35,167 nt of DNA, taken from NCBI RefSeq assembly GCF_013523165.1, contig NZ_JAAMQI010000032.1, positions 1 through 35,167 of the forward strand, read 5' to 3'. Source of the DNA: Pseudomonas entomophila (GTDB lineage Bacteria > Pseudomonadota > Gammaproteobacteria > Pseudomonadales > Pseudomonadaceae). The notes beneath the pieces are model-generated. The model did not search any database. It saw only the letters and a list, made by a program, of their open reading frames with translations, and was not told the DNA's origin. The translations under genes and the position numbers were made by a program. Positions 23,451 to 30,449 of this stretch are shown here, piece by piece (position 1 is the stretch's first letter; every line of letters begins with the position of its first letter).

Positions 23451-25148
23451 TCAGGCCGTCTTGGCCACGCCCTGCTTCTTCAGTTCTTCGTCGCGCAGCT
23501 CGCGGCGCAGGATCTTGCCGACGTTGGTGGTCGGCAGCGCATCGCGGAACTCGACCTGGCGCGGCACCTTGTAGCCGGTGACGTTGGCGCGCATGTGTTC
23601 GAGCACCTGCTCCTTGGTCAGGGTCATGCCCGGCTTGACCACCAGGAACACCTTGATCAGCTCGCCGGATTTCTCGTTCGGCACGCCGATGGCCGCGCAC
23701 TGCAGCACGCCCGGCAGGCTGGCCAGCACGTCCTCGATCTCGTTGGGGTACACGTTGAAGCCGGACACCAGGATCATGTCCTTCTTGCGGTCGACGATGC
23801 GCAGGTAACCGTCGGGCTCGATCAGCGCGATGTCTCCGGTCTTGAGCCAGCCCTCGCGGTCGAGCACCTCGTCGGTGGCTTCCTGGCGCTGCCAGTAGCC
23901 CTTCATCACCTGCGGGCCCTTGACGCACAGCTCGCCCGTCTCGCCCTGCGGCAGCTCGCGCCCTTCGTCATCGACGATCTTGCACAGGGTCGACGGCACC
24001 GGGATGCCGATGGTGCCGACGCGGTTGGCTTCGGCCGGGTTGACGGTGGCCACCGGGCTGGTTTCGGTCATGCCGTAGCCCTCGCAGATGGCGCAGCCGG
24101 TCACCGACTTCCAGCGCTCGGCGACGCTCAGTTGCAGTGCCATGCCGCCGGACAGGGTGATCTTCAGCGACGAGAAGTCCAGGGCGCGGAAGGCATCGTT
24201 GTTGCACAGCGCGACGAACAGGGTGTTGAGCCCGACGAAGCCGCTGAACTTCCACTTCGACAGTTCCTTGACCATCGCCGGCAGGTCACGCGGGTTGGTG
24301 ATCAGCACGTTGTGGTTGCCGATCAGCATCATCGCCATGCAATGGAAGGTGAACGCGTAGATGTGGTACAGCGGCAGCGGCGTGATGAGGATCTCGCACC
24401 CTTCGTGCAGGTTGGCCCCCATCAGCGCGCGGCATTGCAGCATGTTCGCCACCAGGTTGCGGTGGGTGAGCATGGCGCCCTTGGCCACGCCCGTGGTGCC
24501 GCCGGTGTACTGCAGCACGGCCACGTCGTGGGCACCCGGGTTGGCCTCGACCACCGGCTGGCCCTTGCCCTTGGCCAGGGCATCGTTGAAGCGCACGGCC
24601 TTGGGCAGGTGGTAGGCCGGGACCATCTTCTTGACGTACTTGACCACGCTGTTGACCAGCAGGCGCTTGAGCGGCGGCAGCAGGTCGGCGACTTCGGTGA
24701 TGATGACGTGGCGTACGTCGGTCTTGGGCACGACCTTTTCTGCCACGTGTGCCATGTTGGCCAGGCAGACCAGCGCCTTGGCGCCGGAGTCCTTGAATTG
24801 GTGCTCGAGCTCGCGGGCGGTGTACAGGGGGTTGGTGTTGACCACGATCAGGCCGGCACGCATGGCGCCGAAGACCACCACCGGGTATTGCAGGACGTTG
24901 GGCAGCTGCACGGCGATGCGGTCGCCCGGCTGCAGGTCGGTGTGCTGCTGCAACCAGGCGGCGAAGGCACCCGACAGGCTGTAGAGCTCACCATAGGTGA
25001 GGGTCTTGCCGAGGTTGCTGAAGGCCGGCTTGTCGGCGAAGCGTTGGCAGGACTGCTTGAGTACGGCCTGGAGGTTGGGAAATTCGTCGGCATCGATTTC
25101 GGCCACGATCCCGGCTGGGTACTTGTCCTTCCAAAAGATTTCGATCAT
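23451..25148 (-). CDS. fadD1: Long-chain fatty-acid--CoA ligase FadD1
   Basis: 565 residues, an ANL-superfamily acyl-CoA synthetase that activates fatty acids for beta-oxidation. The P-loop-like motif YTGGTTGVAKGA is at 214-225. Further motifs are GYGMTETSP (substrate/ATP), GWLKTGDIALIEPDGYLRIVDRKKDMI (hinge) and the C-terminal catalytic Lys in NVGKILRREL. The N-terminus MIEIFWKDKYPAGI matches FadD1 rather than FadD2 of Pseudomonas. The ATG at 25148 has AAGGAG about 9 bases upstream, and the in-frame start at 25169 is less likely. Its leader holds a perfect 16-bp palindrome. The paralog fadD2, normally adjacent, is not in the window. Confidence 0.93.
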   Translation of the reverse strand: MIEIFWKDKYPAGIVAEIDADEFPNLQAVLKQSCQRFADKPAFSNLGKTLTYGELYSLSGAFAAWLQQHTDLQPGDRIAVQLPNVLQYPVVVFGAMRAGLIVVNTNPLYTARELEHQFKDSGAKALVCLANMAHVAEKVVPKTDVRHVIITEVADLLPPLKRLLVNSVVKYVKKMVPAYHLPKAVRFNDALAKGKGQPVVEANPGAHDVAVLQYTGGTTGVAKGAMLTHRNLVANMLQCRALMGANLHEGCEILITPLPLYHIYAFTFHCMAMMLIGNHNVLITNPRDLPAMVKELSKWKFSGFVGLNTLFVALCNNDAFRALDFSSLKITLSGGMALQLSVAERWKSVTGCAICEGYGMTETSPVATVNPAEANRVGTIGIPVPSTLCKIVDDEGRELPQGETGELCVKGPQVMKGYWQRQEATDEVLDREGWLKTGDIALIEPDGYLRIVDRKKDMILVSGFNVYPNEIEDVLASLPGVLQCAAIGVPNEKSGELIKVFLVVKPGMTLTKEQVLEHMRANVTGYKVPRQVEFRDALPTTNVGKILRRELRDEELKKQGVAKTA

Positions 25149-25181
25149 GGAACCCCACTCCTTGAACACAGCAGAATCTTG

Positions 25182-25197
25182 ATCGCATCGATGCGAT
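25182..25197. promoter_or_regulatory. Perfect 16-bp palindrome in the fadD1 leader
   Basis: ATCGCATCGATGCGAT is a perfect 16-base palindrome 33 bases upstream of the fadD1 start. It lies directly beside an A/T-rich AATAATAAT block (minus strand, about 25197-25205) that could serve as a -10. It could be an operator for a dimeric repressor or a leader hairpin. It does not match the PsrA box as I know it (GAAAC-N2-4-GTTTC). The rest of the 380-base gap 25149-25528, between fadD1 and phaJ, shows no gene. Confidence 0.5.
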
Positions 25198-25528
25198 TAT
25201 TATTGAAATAGGATGACGGTCGCGGGAACCGTTTCATCGGCAAGCGGGGGCGAGATTAGCAGCTTTGCCTAGGGGCGCCTAGGGCCAGGGGTGGCCGTGG
25301 AGTTGCCTTTGTGACCGCGATTCGGACATTGGTCACATTTTGTTTCAGCTGTAATGTCTGGTTGCGCTGCCCGGCTGCGAAGGGCCTGGCCTGGGCCGGT
25401 GCGGGCGTCAATCAACCAAGCAACAAACCCCATCAACCGATATCATCGCACCCTTTCGCCCCCTCCTCGCCGGCCGCCCTGCGGGACGCGCCGCCGACGT
25501 ATCGCCTTTCTCGCTCAAGGAAGCCCAG

Positions 25529-25999
25529 ATGACCCAGGTCACCAACACCCCCTACGAAACCCTCGAAGTCGGCCAGACCGCGACCTACAGCAAGTCCGTG
25601 GAAGAACGCGACATCCAGCTGTTCGCCGCGATGTCCGGTGACCACAACCCGGTGCACCTGGACGCCGAGTTCGCTGCCAAGAGCCTGTTCCGCGAGCGCA
25701 TCGCCCATGGCATGTTCAGCGGCGCGCTGATCAGCGCCGCCGTGGCCTGCACCTTGCCCGGCCCCGGCACCATCTACCTGGGTCAGACCATGAGCTTCCA
25801 GAAGCCGGTCAAGATCGGCGACACCCTGACCGTGCGCCTGGAAATCCTCGAGAAGCTGCCCAAGTTCAAGGTGCGCATCGCCACCAACGTCTACAACCAG
25901 CACGACGAGGTGGTGGTGCAAGGCGAGGCCGAGATCCTGGCGCCGCGCAAGCAGCAGACGGTCGAGCTGGTCAGCCCGCCGAACTTCGTCGCCAGCTGA
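25529..25999 (+). CDS. phaJ: (R)-specific enoyl-CoA hydratase, MaoC/PhaJ type
   Basis: 156 residues, a hot-dog-fold MaoC-like hydratase. The hydratase-2 motif is intact: Asp38 and His43 in SGDHNPVHLDAEFAA, followed by RIAHGMFSGALIS and GTIYLGQTMSFQKPV. The Asp/His spacing equals that of Aeromonas caviae PhaJ (Asp31/His36). The enzyme hydrates trans-2-enoyl-CoA to (R)-3-hydroxyacyl-CoA, linking beta-oxidation to polyhydroxyalkanoate synthesis. Length and residues match P. aeruginosa PhaJ1 (PA3302). AAGGA precedes the ATG. It is divergent from fadD1, 380 bases away. A strong hairpin without a T-tract follows the stop. Confidence 0.92.
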   Translation: MTQVTNTPYETLEVGQTATYSKSVEERDIQLFAAMSGDHNPVHLDAEFAAKSLFRERIAHGMFSGALISAAVACTLPGPGTIYLGQTMSFQKPVKIGDTLTVRLEILEKLPKFKVRIATNVYNQHDEVVVQGEAEILAPRKQQTVELVSPPNFVAS

Positions 26000-26010
26000 G
26001 TGAATGGCGT

Positions 26011-26031
26011 GCGGCGCCCGGGTGGCGCCGC
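26011..26031. terminator. Hairpin between convergent phaJ and LysE-family genes
   Basis: A perfect 8-bp GC stem, GCGGCGCC (26011-26018) / GGCGCCGC (26024-26031), with a 5-base loop lies between the convergent stops at 25999 and 26045. No T-run follows on either strand, so it may be a weak or rho-assisted bidirectional terminator, or may only protect 3' ends. Confidence 0.45.
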
Positions 26032-26044
26032 CTGCGCATCGCGC

Positions 26045-26689
26045 CTACAGCCCCGTGGGCGCGAGGATGAATTCGCGATAGCCGGACAGGATCACGTACA
26101 CCGCGAAGTAACAGAAGATGGCCGCCGAGGCCAGGTAGGACCAGGTCAGCAGGCGATCGCCCAGCAGTCGCCCGCCGTGGCTGGCCACGCCGCACAGGCC
26201 GGCGCTCCAGACCAGCCCCGCCACGAAGAAGCCGCTCAGAAACAGCCCGGCGTCGACCAGCCCGCCCTCGGCCGAGCGGGAGATCAGCACCCCGCCGACT
26301 GCCGCGAACCAGAGGATGGCGCTGGGCGAGGACATCGCCAGGAACAGCCCTCGCAGGAACTCGCGCCAGGCCGGCTCCACCACTGCTGCGCCTTGCGCGT
26401 GCAGACGGCCACCGCGCCAGGCGGCCAGCAGCATCTTGACCGCGAACAGGACCAGCAAGGCCGAGCCACCGAGCCACAGCACCCAGCGTACGGTCTCGAA
26501 CTGCAGCAGCACGGTCATCCCGGCCAACGCCGCCAACGCGTAGATCAGATCCCCCACACAGGTGCCCAGCCCCAGCCAGAAGCCTTGCAGGAAACCGCGC
26601 TGCATGGCGAGGGTGATCATGGCGATGTTGGCGACACCGATGTCCAGGCAGAGGGACAGGCTGAGCAGGAATCCGTTCGAGAAAGGCAT
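26045..26689 (-). CDS. LysE family transporter
   Basis: 214 residues, six hydrophobic segments, a small LysE/RhtB-type exporter of amino acids or related metabolites in the inner membrane. The N-terminal FLLSLSLCLDIGVANIAMITLAMQRGFLQGFWLGLG corresponds to the family's G-rich TM1 and loop, and SSPSAILWFAAVGG to the conserved P/W-rich segment of later helices. The ATG at 26689 begins MPFSNGFLLSLS; a longer open frame to 27001 lacks family character and crosses a REP. The ribosome binding site is weak. The substrate is unknown. Confidence 0.85.
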   Translation of the reverse strand: MPFSNGFLLSLSLCLDIGVANIAMITLAMQRGFLQGFWLGLGTCVGDLIYALAALAGMTVLLQFETVRWVLWLGGSALLVLFAVKMLLAAWRGGRLHAQGAAVVEPAWREFLRGLFLAMSSPSAILWFAAVGGVLISRSAEGGLVDAGLFLSGFFVAGLVWSAGLCGVASHGGRLLGDRLLTWSYLASAAIFCYFAVYVILSGYREFILAPTGL

Positions 26690-26849
26690 GGGGCGTTGGG
26701 GTCCGGGCGAGCGAGGGCTGGAGGGGTGTGAAAGTGGGGAAGTATACGGCGGGGAGATGGGGGTGGGCAGGTGGAGGGGTGGATCAGGGGTGTTCATGCT
26801 CGTTTGGCGGTGGCCTGGGCAGCGCTTGGCCTGGGCGTTCGCGGTGGCT

Positions 26850-26877
26850 TCATCGCGGGCAAGCCCGCTCCCACACC
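26850..26877. repeat. REP palindrome
   Basis: CATCGCGGGCAAGCCCGCTCCCACACC is a canonical inverted REP in the 617-base gap 26690-27306. The rest of that gap holds the composite element at 27037-27164, another REP at 27212-27238, and no gene that I can support. Confidence 0.9.
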
Positions 26878-27036
26878 TGCACCAAGCTACACGCAAACCT
26901 ACGAAGCTCCCTATAGAGCGGCGTATGCCTGCGAGCTGTGGGAGTTCGCCCGCTGCCTCGGCGCCGCGCTGTCGCGCAGAGAACATGGCTATCGCGGTCA
27001 CCTGTGGGAGATTCTATGGGTTCTACCAAGTGTGAT

Positions 27037-27164
27037 GTGGGCCCTATGGGCCCAATCGCGGCACAGGGGCCGCTCCTACACCCGTAGCTCCACCACGGGG
27101 TTGCAGGCTATCGTGGTCACCTGTACAAGCGGCCCCTGTGCCGCGATTGGGCCCGCAGGGCCCA
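27037..27164. repeat. Composite inverted REP element (BIME)
   Basis: Two GGGCCC-type REPs in inverted orientation (27037-27080 and 27121-27164) are separated by a spacer beginning ACACCCGTAGCTCCACCACG, which resembles those at 16511 and 23226. The right arm has GTACAAGCGG where the others have GTAGGAGCGG. This is the third copy in the window of the same composite architecture. Confidence 0.85.
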
Positions 27165-27211
27165 CAAAATGCTGAAATCATTCATTTTAAAATCAAGAAG
27201 ATACCTCATGT

Positions 27212-27238
27212 TCTGTGGGGGCGGGCTTGCCCGCGATG
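27212..27238. repeat. REP palindrome
   Basis: CTGTGGGGGCGGGCTTGCCCGCGATG is a REP of the canonical type with one change (GGGGG for GGGAG), 69 bases before the GNAT gene start. Confidence 0.85.
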
Positions 27239-27306
27239 CAGGCGCCGCGCTGGGGGCAGGAAAGACAAGCAGGTATGCTGTGCGCTCCCCAACCCATGGC
27301 CTTTTC

Positions 27307-27735
27307 ATGCACGCCTCACCCACCCTGCACTGCACGCCCCTGGCCGGGCTCGAGCGCCGCTTGCTGGATCACTTCTACCGCCAGCATGGCTCACGCATGC
27401 GCACGCCGGCCGACGGTCATCCGTGGGTCGCGCGGTCAGGGTCGATCGTGGCGGGGTTGAACATGACGCCGGTGGAAGGCGGTCACTGGTTGACCGGGCT
27501 GCTGGTCGACCCGCAATGGCGGCAACGGGGCGTTGCGTCGCGTCTGATGGGGGCGGCCATGGCCGGACTGGACGGAAAGGTATGGCTGTTCTGCCACCCT
27601 GACCTGCTGCCCTTCTACCAACGGCTCTCGTTCGAGCCCGGCGTCGATCTGCCCGAAACGTTGGCAGGGCGCCTGCACCGCTATCAGCGGCACAAACCCC
27701 TGATCGCTTTGCAGTCTACCCCGCGCTCATGCTGA
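27307..27735 (+). CDS. GNAT family N-acetyltransferase
   Basis: 142 residues, a single GNAT domain. The acetyl-CoA-binding motif A is LTGLLVDPQWRQRGVASRLM (about 59-78), in which the 'Q/R-x-x-G-x-A/G' loop (RQRGVA) is clear. Strand beta6 is seen at KVWLFCHPDLLPFYQRLSFEP, including the 'FY...F' signature. The substrate is unknown; many such stand-alone enzymes acetylate small amines or protein N-termini. The ATG at 27307 starts MHASPTLHCTPLAGLE. The frame is open further up but crosses a REP, so the short form is preferred. It is convergent with the BrkB gene, 71 bases away. Confidence 0.84.
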   Translation: MHASPTLHCTPLAGLERRLLDHFYRQHGSRMRTPADGHPWVARSGSIVAGLNMTPVEGGHWLTGLLVDPQWRQRGVASRLMGAAMAGLDGKVWLFCHPDLLPFYQRLSFEPGVDLPETLAGRLHRYQRHKPLIALQSTPRSC

Positions 27736-27806
27736 CAGACATGAGGGTCGACATCCCAGGCTGAACCACCGCGCCCCGCCTTCTTCAGGTCAGGGCGCGC
27801 TTTGCC

Positions 27807-28763
27807 TCAATGGCTGCTAGCGCTACCCGGCTGAACGGTAGCCGGTGCGGGTTCTTCCTTGCCCAGGTTCGACTTGGGCTCCGGCGACGTTGTGCCGTCG
27901 AAGTCCTTTTCGCCCTTGTCCTTGCCCTCGGCCGACATGTGCTCGATCACCGCGTTCATCTCCGCGCCCAGCAGCAGCACGGCCGAGGAGATGTAGAAGT
28001 ACAGCAGCAGCACAATGATGGTTCCGATGCTGCCGTACATGGCGTTGTAGTCAGCAAAGTTCTTCACGTAGAAGCCAAAGCCCAACGAAGCGCCGATCCA
28101 CACCACCACGGCCAGCACGGAACCTGGGGTGATGAAGCGAAACTGCTGTTTCACATCGGGCATCAGGTAGTACATCAAGGCCACCGCGATCATCATCAGG
28201 ATGATGATTACCGGCCAACGCAGCACGGTCCACACCGTGACGATGAAGTCACCCAGTCCGACTTGCGAGGCAATCCACTCCATCACTTGTGGACCCAGCA
28301 CCATGAGTGCCGCGACCGACAACAGCATGCCGGCGAAGCCCACGGTGTAGAGGACCGACAGCGGGATGCGCTTCCACACCGGACGCCCTTCCGGCACGTC
28401 GTAGGCAGCGTTCATCGCGCTCATCATCAGACGCACGCCAGCCGAGGCCGTCCACAGCGCGATGACGATACCCACCGACAGCAGTCCGCCCTGGGATTGC
28501 TGCAACTGATCGATCACCGGGTTGACCTGCTCCAGTGCCTGGCCGGGCAACACTAGTTCAGCCTGCAAGCGCAGCCAGGAGAAGAAGTCCGGCAGGTGCA
28601 GGAAGCCGATCAGCGCGATGAGAAACAGCAGGAAGGGGAACAGCGAGAACAGCATCTGGTACGCCAGGGCCGAGGCGTAGGTGGACATTTCGTCATCGAG
28701 GAATTCGTTGACGGTGCGGATCAATACCTTGTGTACAGGAAGGCCCTGCATGGCTTTAAACAT
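27807..28763 (-). CDS. YihY/BrkB family inner-membrane protein
   Basis: 318 residues with about six transmembrane helices. Family marks are the N-terminal FLDDEMSTYASALAYQMLFSLFPFLLFLIAL helix and loop, WTASAGVRLMMSAMNAAYDVPEGRPVWKRI, and KNFADYNAMYGSIGTIIVLLLYFYISSAVLLLGAEMNAVIE near the end. A charged, probably cytoplasmic tail (about 35 residues) follows. The family was first linked to Bordetella serum resistance (BrkB) and its transport role is unproven. The ATG at 28763 begins MFKAMQGLPVHK with GGGAGA 8 bases upstream. An upstream start at 28838 would add 25 residues without family support. Confidence 0.9.
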   Translation of the reverse strand: MFKAMQGLPVHKVLIRTVNEFLDDEMSTYASALAYQMLFSLFPFLLFLIALIGFLHLPDFFSWLRLQAELVLPGQALEQVNPVIDQLQQSQGGLLSVGIVIALWTASAGVRLMMSAMNAAYDVPEGRPVWKRIPLSVLYTVGFAGMLLSVAALMVLGPQVMEWIASQVGLGDFIVTVWTVLRWPVIIILMMIAVALMYYLMPDVKQQFRFITPGSVLAVVVWIGASLGFGFYVKNFADYNAMYGSIGTIIVLLLYFYISSAVLLLGAEMNAVIEHMSAEGKDKGEKDFDGTTSPEPKSNLGKEEPAPATVQPGSASSH

Positions 28764-28904
28764 TGTTAGCGTCTCCCTCGCCGCTTCGACGGTCATCGGT
28801 ACAGGCCCGACAACGGTTCGGGGCCTACGTGGCTGCAACTAGTCTAGTAGACCACGCTGGCCGGCCACCGCTCCCTGGCGGGCCAATAAAAACGACCCTG
28901 CATA

Positions 28905-28932
28905 AAAAACGGCCGCACGAGGCGGCCGTTCT
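28905..28932 (-). terminator. Intrinsic terminator of the CsbD-like gene
   Basis: A 9-bp perfect stem, AACGGCCGC (28910-28918) / GCGGCCGTT (28924-28932), with a 5-base loop. On the minus strand it is followed by a run of six T (plus-strand A at 28905-28910), so it ends transcripts of the CsbD-like gene, whose stop is 16 bases upstream. Confidence 0.88.
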
Positions 28933-28947
28933 TTGCGAAACGCGACC

Positions 28948-29136
28948 TTATGGCTTGGTCACTTCATCGACTTTGTTCTTCACATCGCCCTTGACCTGCT
29001 GGCCTTCGCCTTTGATCTCTTGGGCTTTGCCTTCGGCTTTGAGCTTTTCGCTGTCGGTCATGTTGCCGACACCTTGCTTGATGTTACCGACCGCTTCGTT
29101 AGCCATCCCTTTTACTTTGTCTGTGGTGCCACTCAT
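28948..29136 (-). CDS. CsbD family stress protein
   Basis: 62 residues, a full-length CsbD-like protein: MSGTTDKVKGMANEAVGNIKQ, then KLKAEGKAQEIKGEGQQVKGDVKNKV. The charged, Lys/Glu/Gly-rich helical repeats are typical. CsbD-like proteins are small soluble proteins induced by general stress (sigma-B in Bacillus). The exact role is unknown. AGGAGAG lies 6 bases before the ATG, and a strong terminator follows the stop, so this is a monocistronic unit. A possible AlgU-type promoter lies about 45 bases upstream of the start, in keeping with stress induction. Confidence 0.93.
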   Translation of the reverse strand: MSGTTDKVKGMANEAVGNIKQGVGNMTDSEKLKAEGKAQEIKGEGQQVKGDVKNKVDEVTKP

Positions 29137-29180
29137 GGGAACTCTCCTTCAAAGGACACGGGACTGTGTCGTTACTAGAT

Positions 29181-29207
29181 GGAGACGCAAGCGAGGCGGG
29201 AAGTTCC
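29181..29207 (-). promoter_or_regulatory. Candidate AlgU (sigma-22/RpoE-type) promoter for the CsbD-like gene
   Basis: Reading the minus strand, GGAACTT (29207-29201) is followed after 15 bases by TCTCC (29185-29181). The -35 is a full match to the AlgU consensus GAACTT. The -10 matches TCTGA only in part, and the spacer is one base shorter than the usual 16-17. The predicted start would leave a leader of about 38 bases before the ATG at 29136. Confidence 0.4.
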
Positions 29208-29278
29208 AATATTTTGCACAGTCTTCAACGTACGCGATGCCGACCGGGCGACACCGCGCGTGAGGCAGACGCATCAGG

Positions 29279-29989
29279 TCAGACGCGCGCGCCCTGCACC
29301 TCGGCCACCGCGGCCGCCAAGGCCGCCGCCGGGTCGGCTGCCTGGGTGATCGGCCGGCCGATGACCAGGTAGTCCGAGCCGGCGTCCAGGGCCTGGCGCG
29401 GCGTCAGGATACGGCGTTGGTCGTCCTGCGCGCTGCCAGCCGGACGAATCCCCGGCGTCACGAGTTGCAAGCCTGGGTAGGCCCCTTTCAGGGCGGGCGC
29501 TTCGAGCGCCGAGCACACGAGACCGTCCATGCCGGCCTTTTGCGCCAGGCCGGCCAGGCGCAGGACCTGCTCCTGCGGCTCGATGTCCAGGCCGATGCCG
29601 GCCAGGTCCTCGCGCTCCATGCTGGTGAGCACGGTCACGCCGATCAGCAAGGGCTGCGGGCCGCTGCGCTGGGCGAGCACCTCGCGGCAGGCCGACATCA
29701 TGCGCAGGCCACCGGAGCAGTGCACGTTGACCATCCACACGCCCATCTCCGCGGCGGCCTTGACGGCCATGGCGGTGGTGTTGGGGATGTCGTGGAATTT
29801 GAGGTCGAGGAACACCTCGAAGCCCTTGTCGCGCAATGCCTCGACGATGCCCGACGCGCTGCTGGTGAACAGCTCCTTGCCGACCTTGACCCGGCACAGG
29901 GCGGGGTCGAGCTGGTCGGCCAGGCGCAGGGCGGCTTCGCGGGTCGGGAAATCCAGGGCAACGATCAGGGGCGTCTGGCAGGCAGGCAT
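29279..29989 (-). CDS. pyrF: Orotidine 5'-phosphate decarboxylase
   Basis: 236 residues, converting OMP to UMP, the last step of de novo pyrimidine synthesis. The catalytic Asp-Lys-Asp set is seen in LDLKFHDIPNT (Asp62, Lys64, Asp67), with the N-terminal strand IVALDFPTREAAL and the phosphate-binding LVTPGIRPAGS and YLVIGRPITQA near the C-terminus. The length is normal. I use the ATG at 29989 (MPACQTPLIV), since the frame upstream has no family similarity; the ribosome binding site is weak (AGAGACC). The gene is divergent from the DUF2897 gene, and the 166-base gap contains two perfect palindromes and a TACAAT -10 for each side. Confidence 0.95.
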   Translation of the reverse strand: MPACQTPLIVALDFPTREAALRLADQLDPALCRVKVGKELFTSSASGIVEALRDKGFEVFLDLKFHDIPNTTAMAVKAAAEMGVWMVNVHCSGGLRMMSACREVLAQRSGPQPLLIGVTVLTSMEREDLAGIGLDIEPQEQVLRLAGLAQKAGMDGLVCSALEAPALKGAYPGLQLVTPGIRPAGSAQDDQRRILTPRQALDAGSDYLVIGRPITQAADPAAALAAAVAEVQGARV

Positions 29990-30020
29990 GGCAATGGTCT
30001 CTAGGCAAGGCGTGAACGGC

Positions 30021-30094
30021 GCGCATTGTAAACGAAGTGCCCCACCGGTGGGGCGCGGATCGACACCAGGGCATCGCACCTCGGGGGAACCCCC
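30021..30094. promoter_or_regulatory. pyrF promoter region with two perfect palindromes
   Basis: On the minus strand GTTTACAATGCGC (30033-30021) supplies a TACAAT -10 about 35 bases before pyrF. Upstream of it lie two perfect palindromic elements, CCCCACCGGTGGGG (30040-30053), where a -35 would be, and CGGGGG-AA-CCCCCG (30081-30094). They could be operators or attenuator-like hairpins. A second TACAAT (30117-30122, plus strand) may serve the DUF2897 gene. Confidence 0.45.
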
Positions 30095-30155
30095 GCCCTG
30101 CCCCAGGTTCGAACGTTACAATGGGCCTCGGCCTTCATGAGAGTGGGAGAACATC

Positions 30156-30323
30156 ATGCCGTGGTACGCCTGGTTGATACTGCTGGTGGCGATTGGGTCC
30201 ATTGTGGGCGGGTTGCTGATGCTGCGCGATACGGCGAGCAAGCTGCCGTTGACCGACGAGCAGAAGCAGAAGATCAAGCAACGCAATGCCGAGATGGATG
30301 CGAAGGAAGCGCGGGACCGCTGA
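30156..30323 (+). CDS. DUF2897 family membrane microprotein
   Basis: 55 residues: MPWYAWLILLVAIGSIVGGL is a single N-terminal membrane helix, followed by MLRDTASKLPLTDEQKQKIK and a charged helical tail ending AKEARDR. This matches the DUF2897 pattern in Pseudomonas. GTGGGAGAAC precedes the ATG. It is probably inner-membrane anchored with the tail in the cytoplasm. Function unknown. It lies between the divergent pyrF and kdsA, 126 bases before the latter, and could be the first gene of a transcript entering kdsA. Confidence 0.85.
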   Translation: MPWYAWLILLVAIGSIVGGLLMLRDTASKLPLTDEQKQKIKQRNAEMDAKEARDR

Positions 30324-30449
30324 CGGCCCTGCCACGCCTGGATGGACAGCCTCGCCCAGGCGGTGCAAGACGGGAGGAACACGGCCCCCAGGTGGAAGGG
30401 GTATACTGGCGGCCTTTCATTTTCCACCGACTAGGGCCGCCACTTCCCC

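Noticed and set aside
25311..25532. Small plus-strand frame between fadD1 and phaJ
   Set aside because: No ribosome binding site, atypical composition, and it overlaps the phaJ start in another frame.
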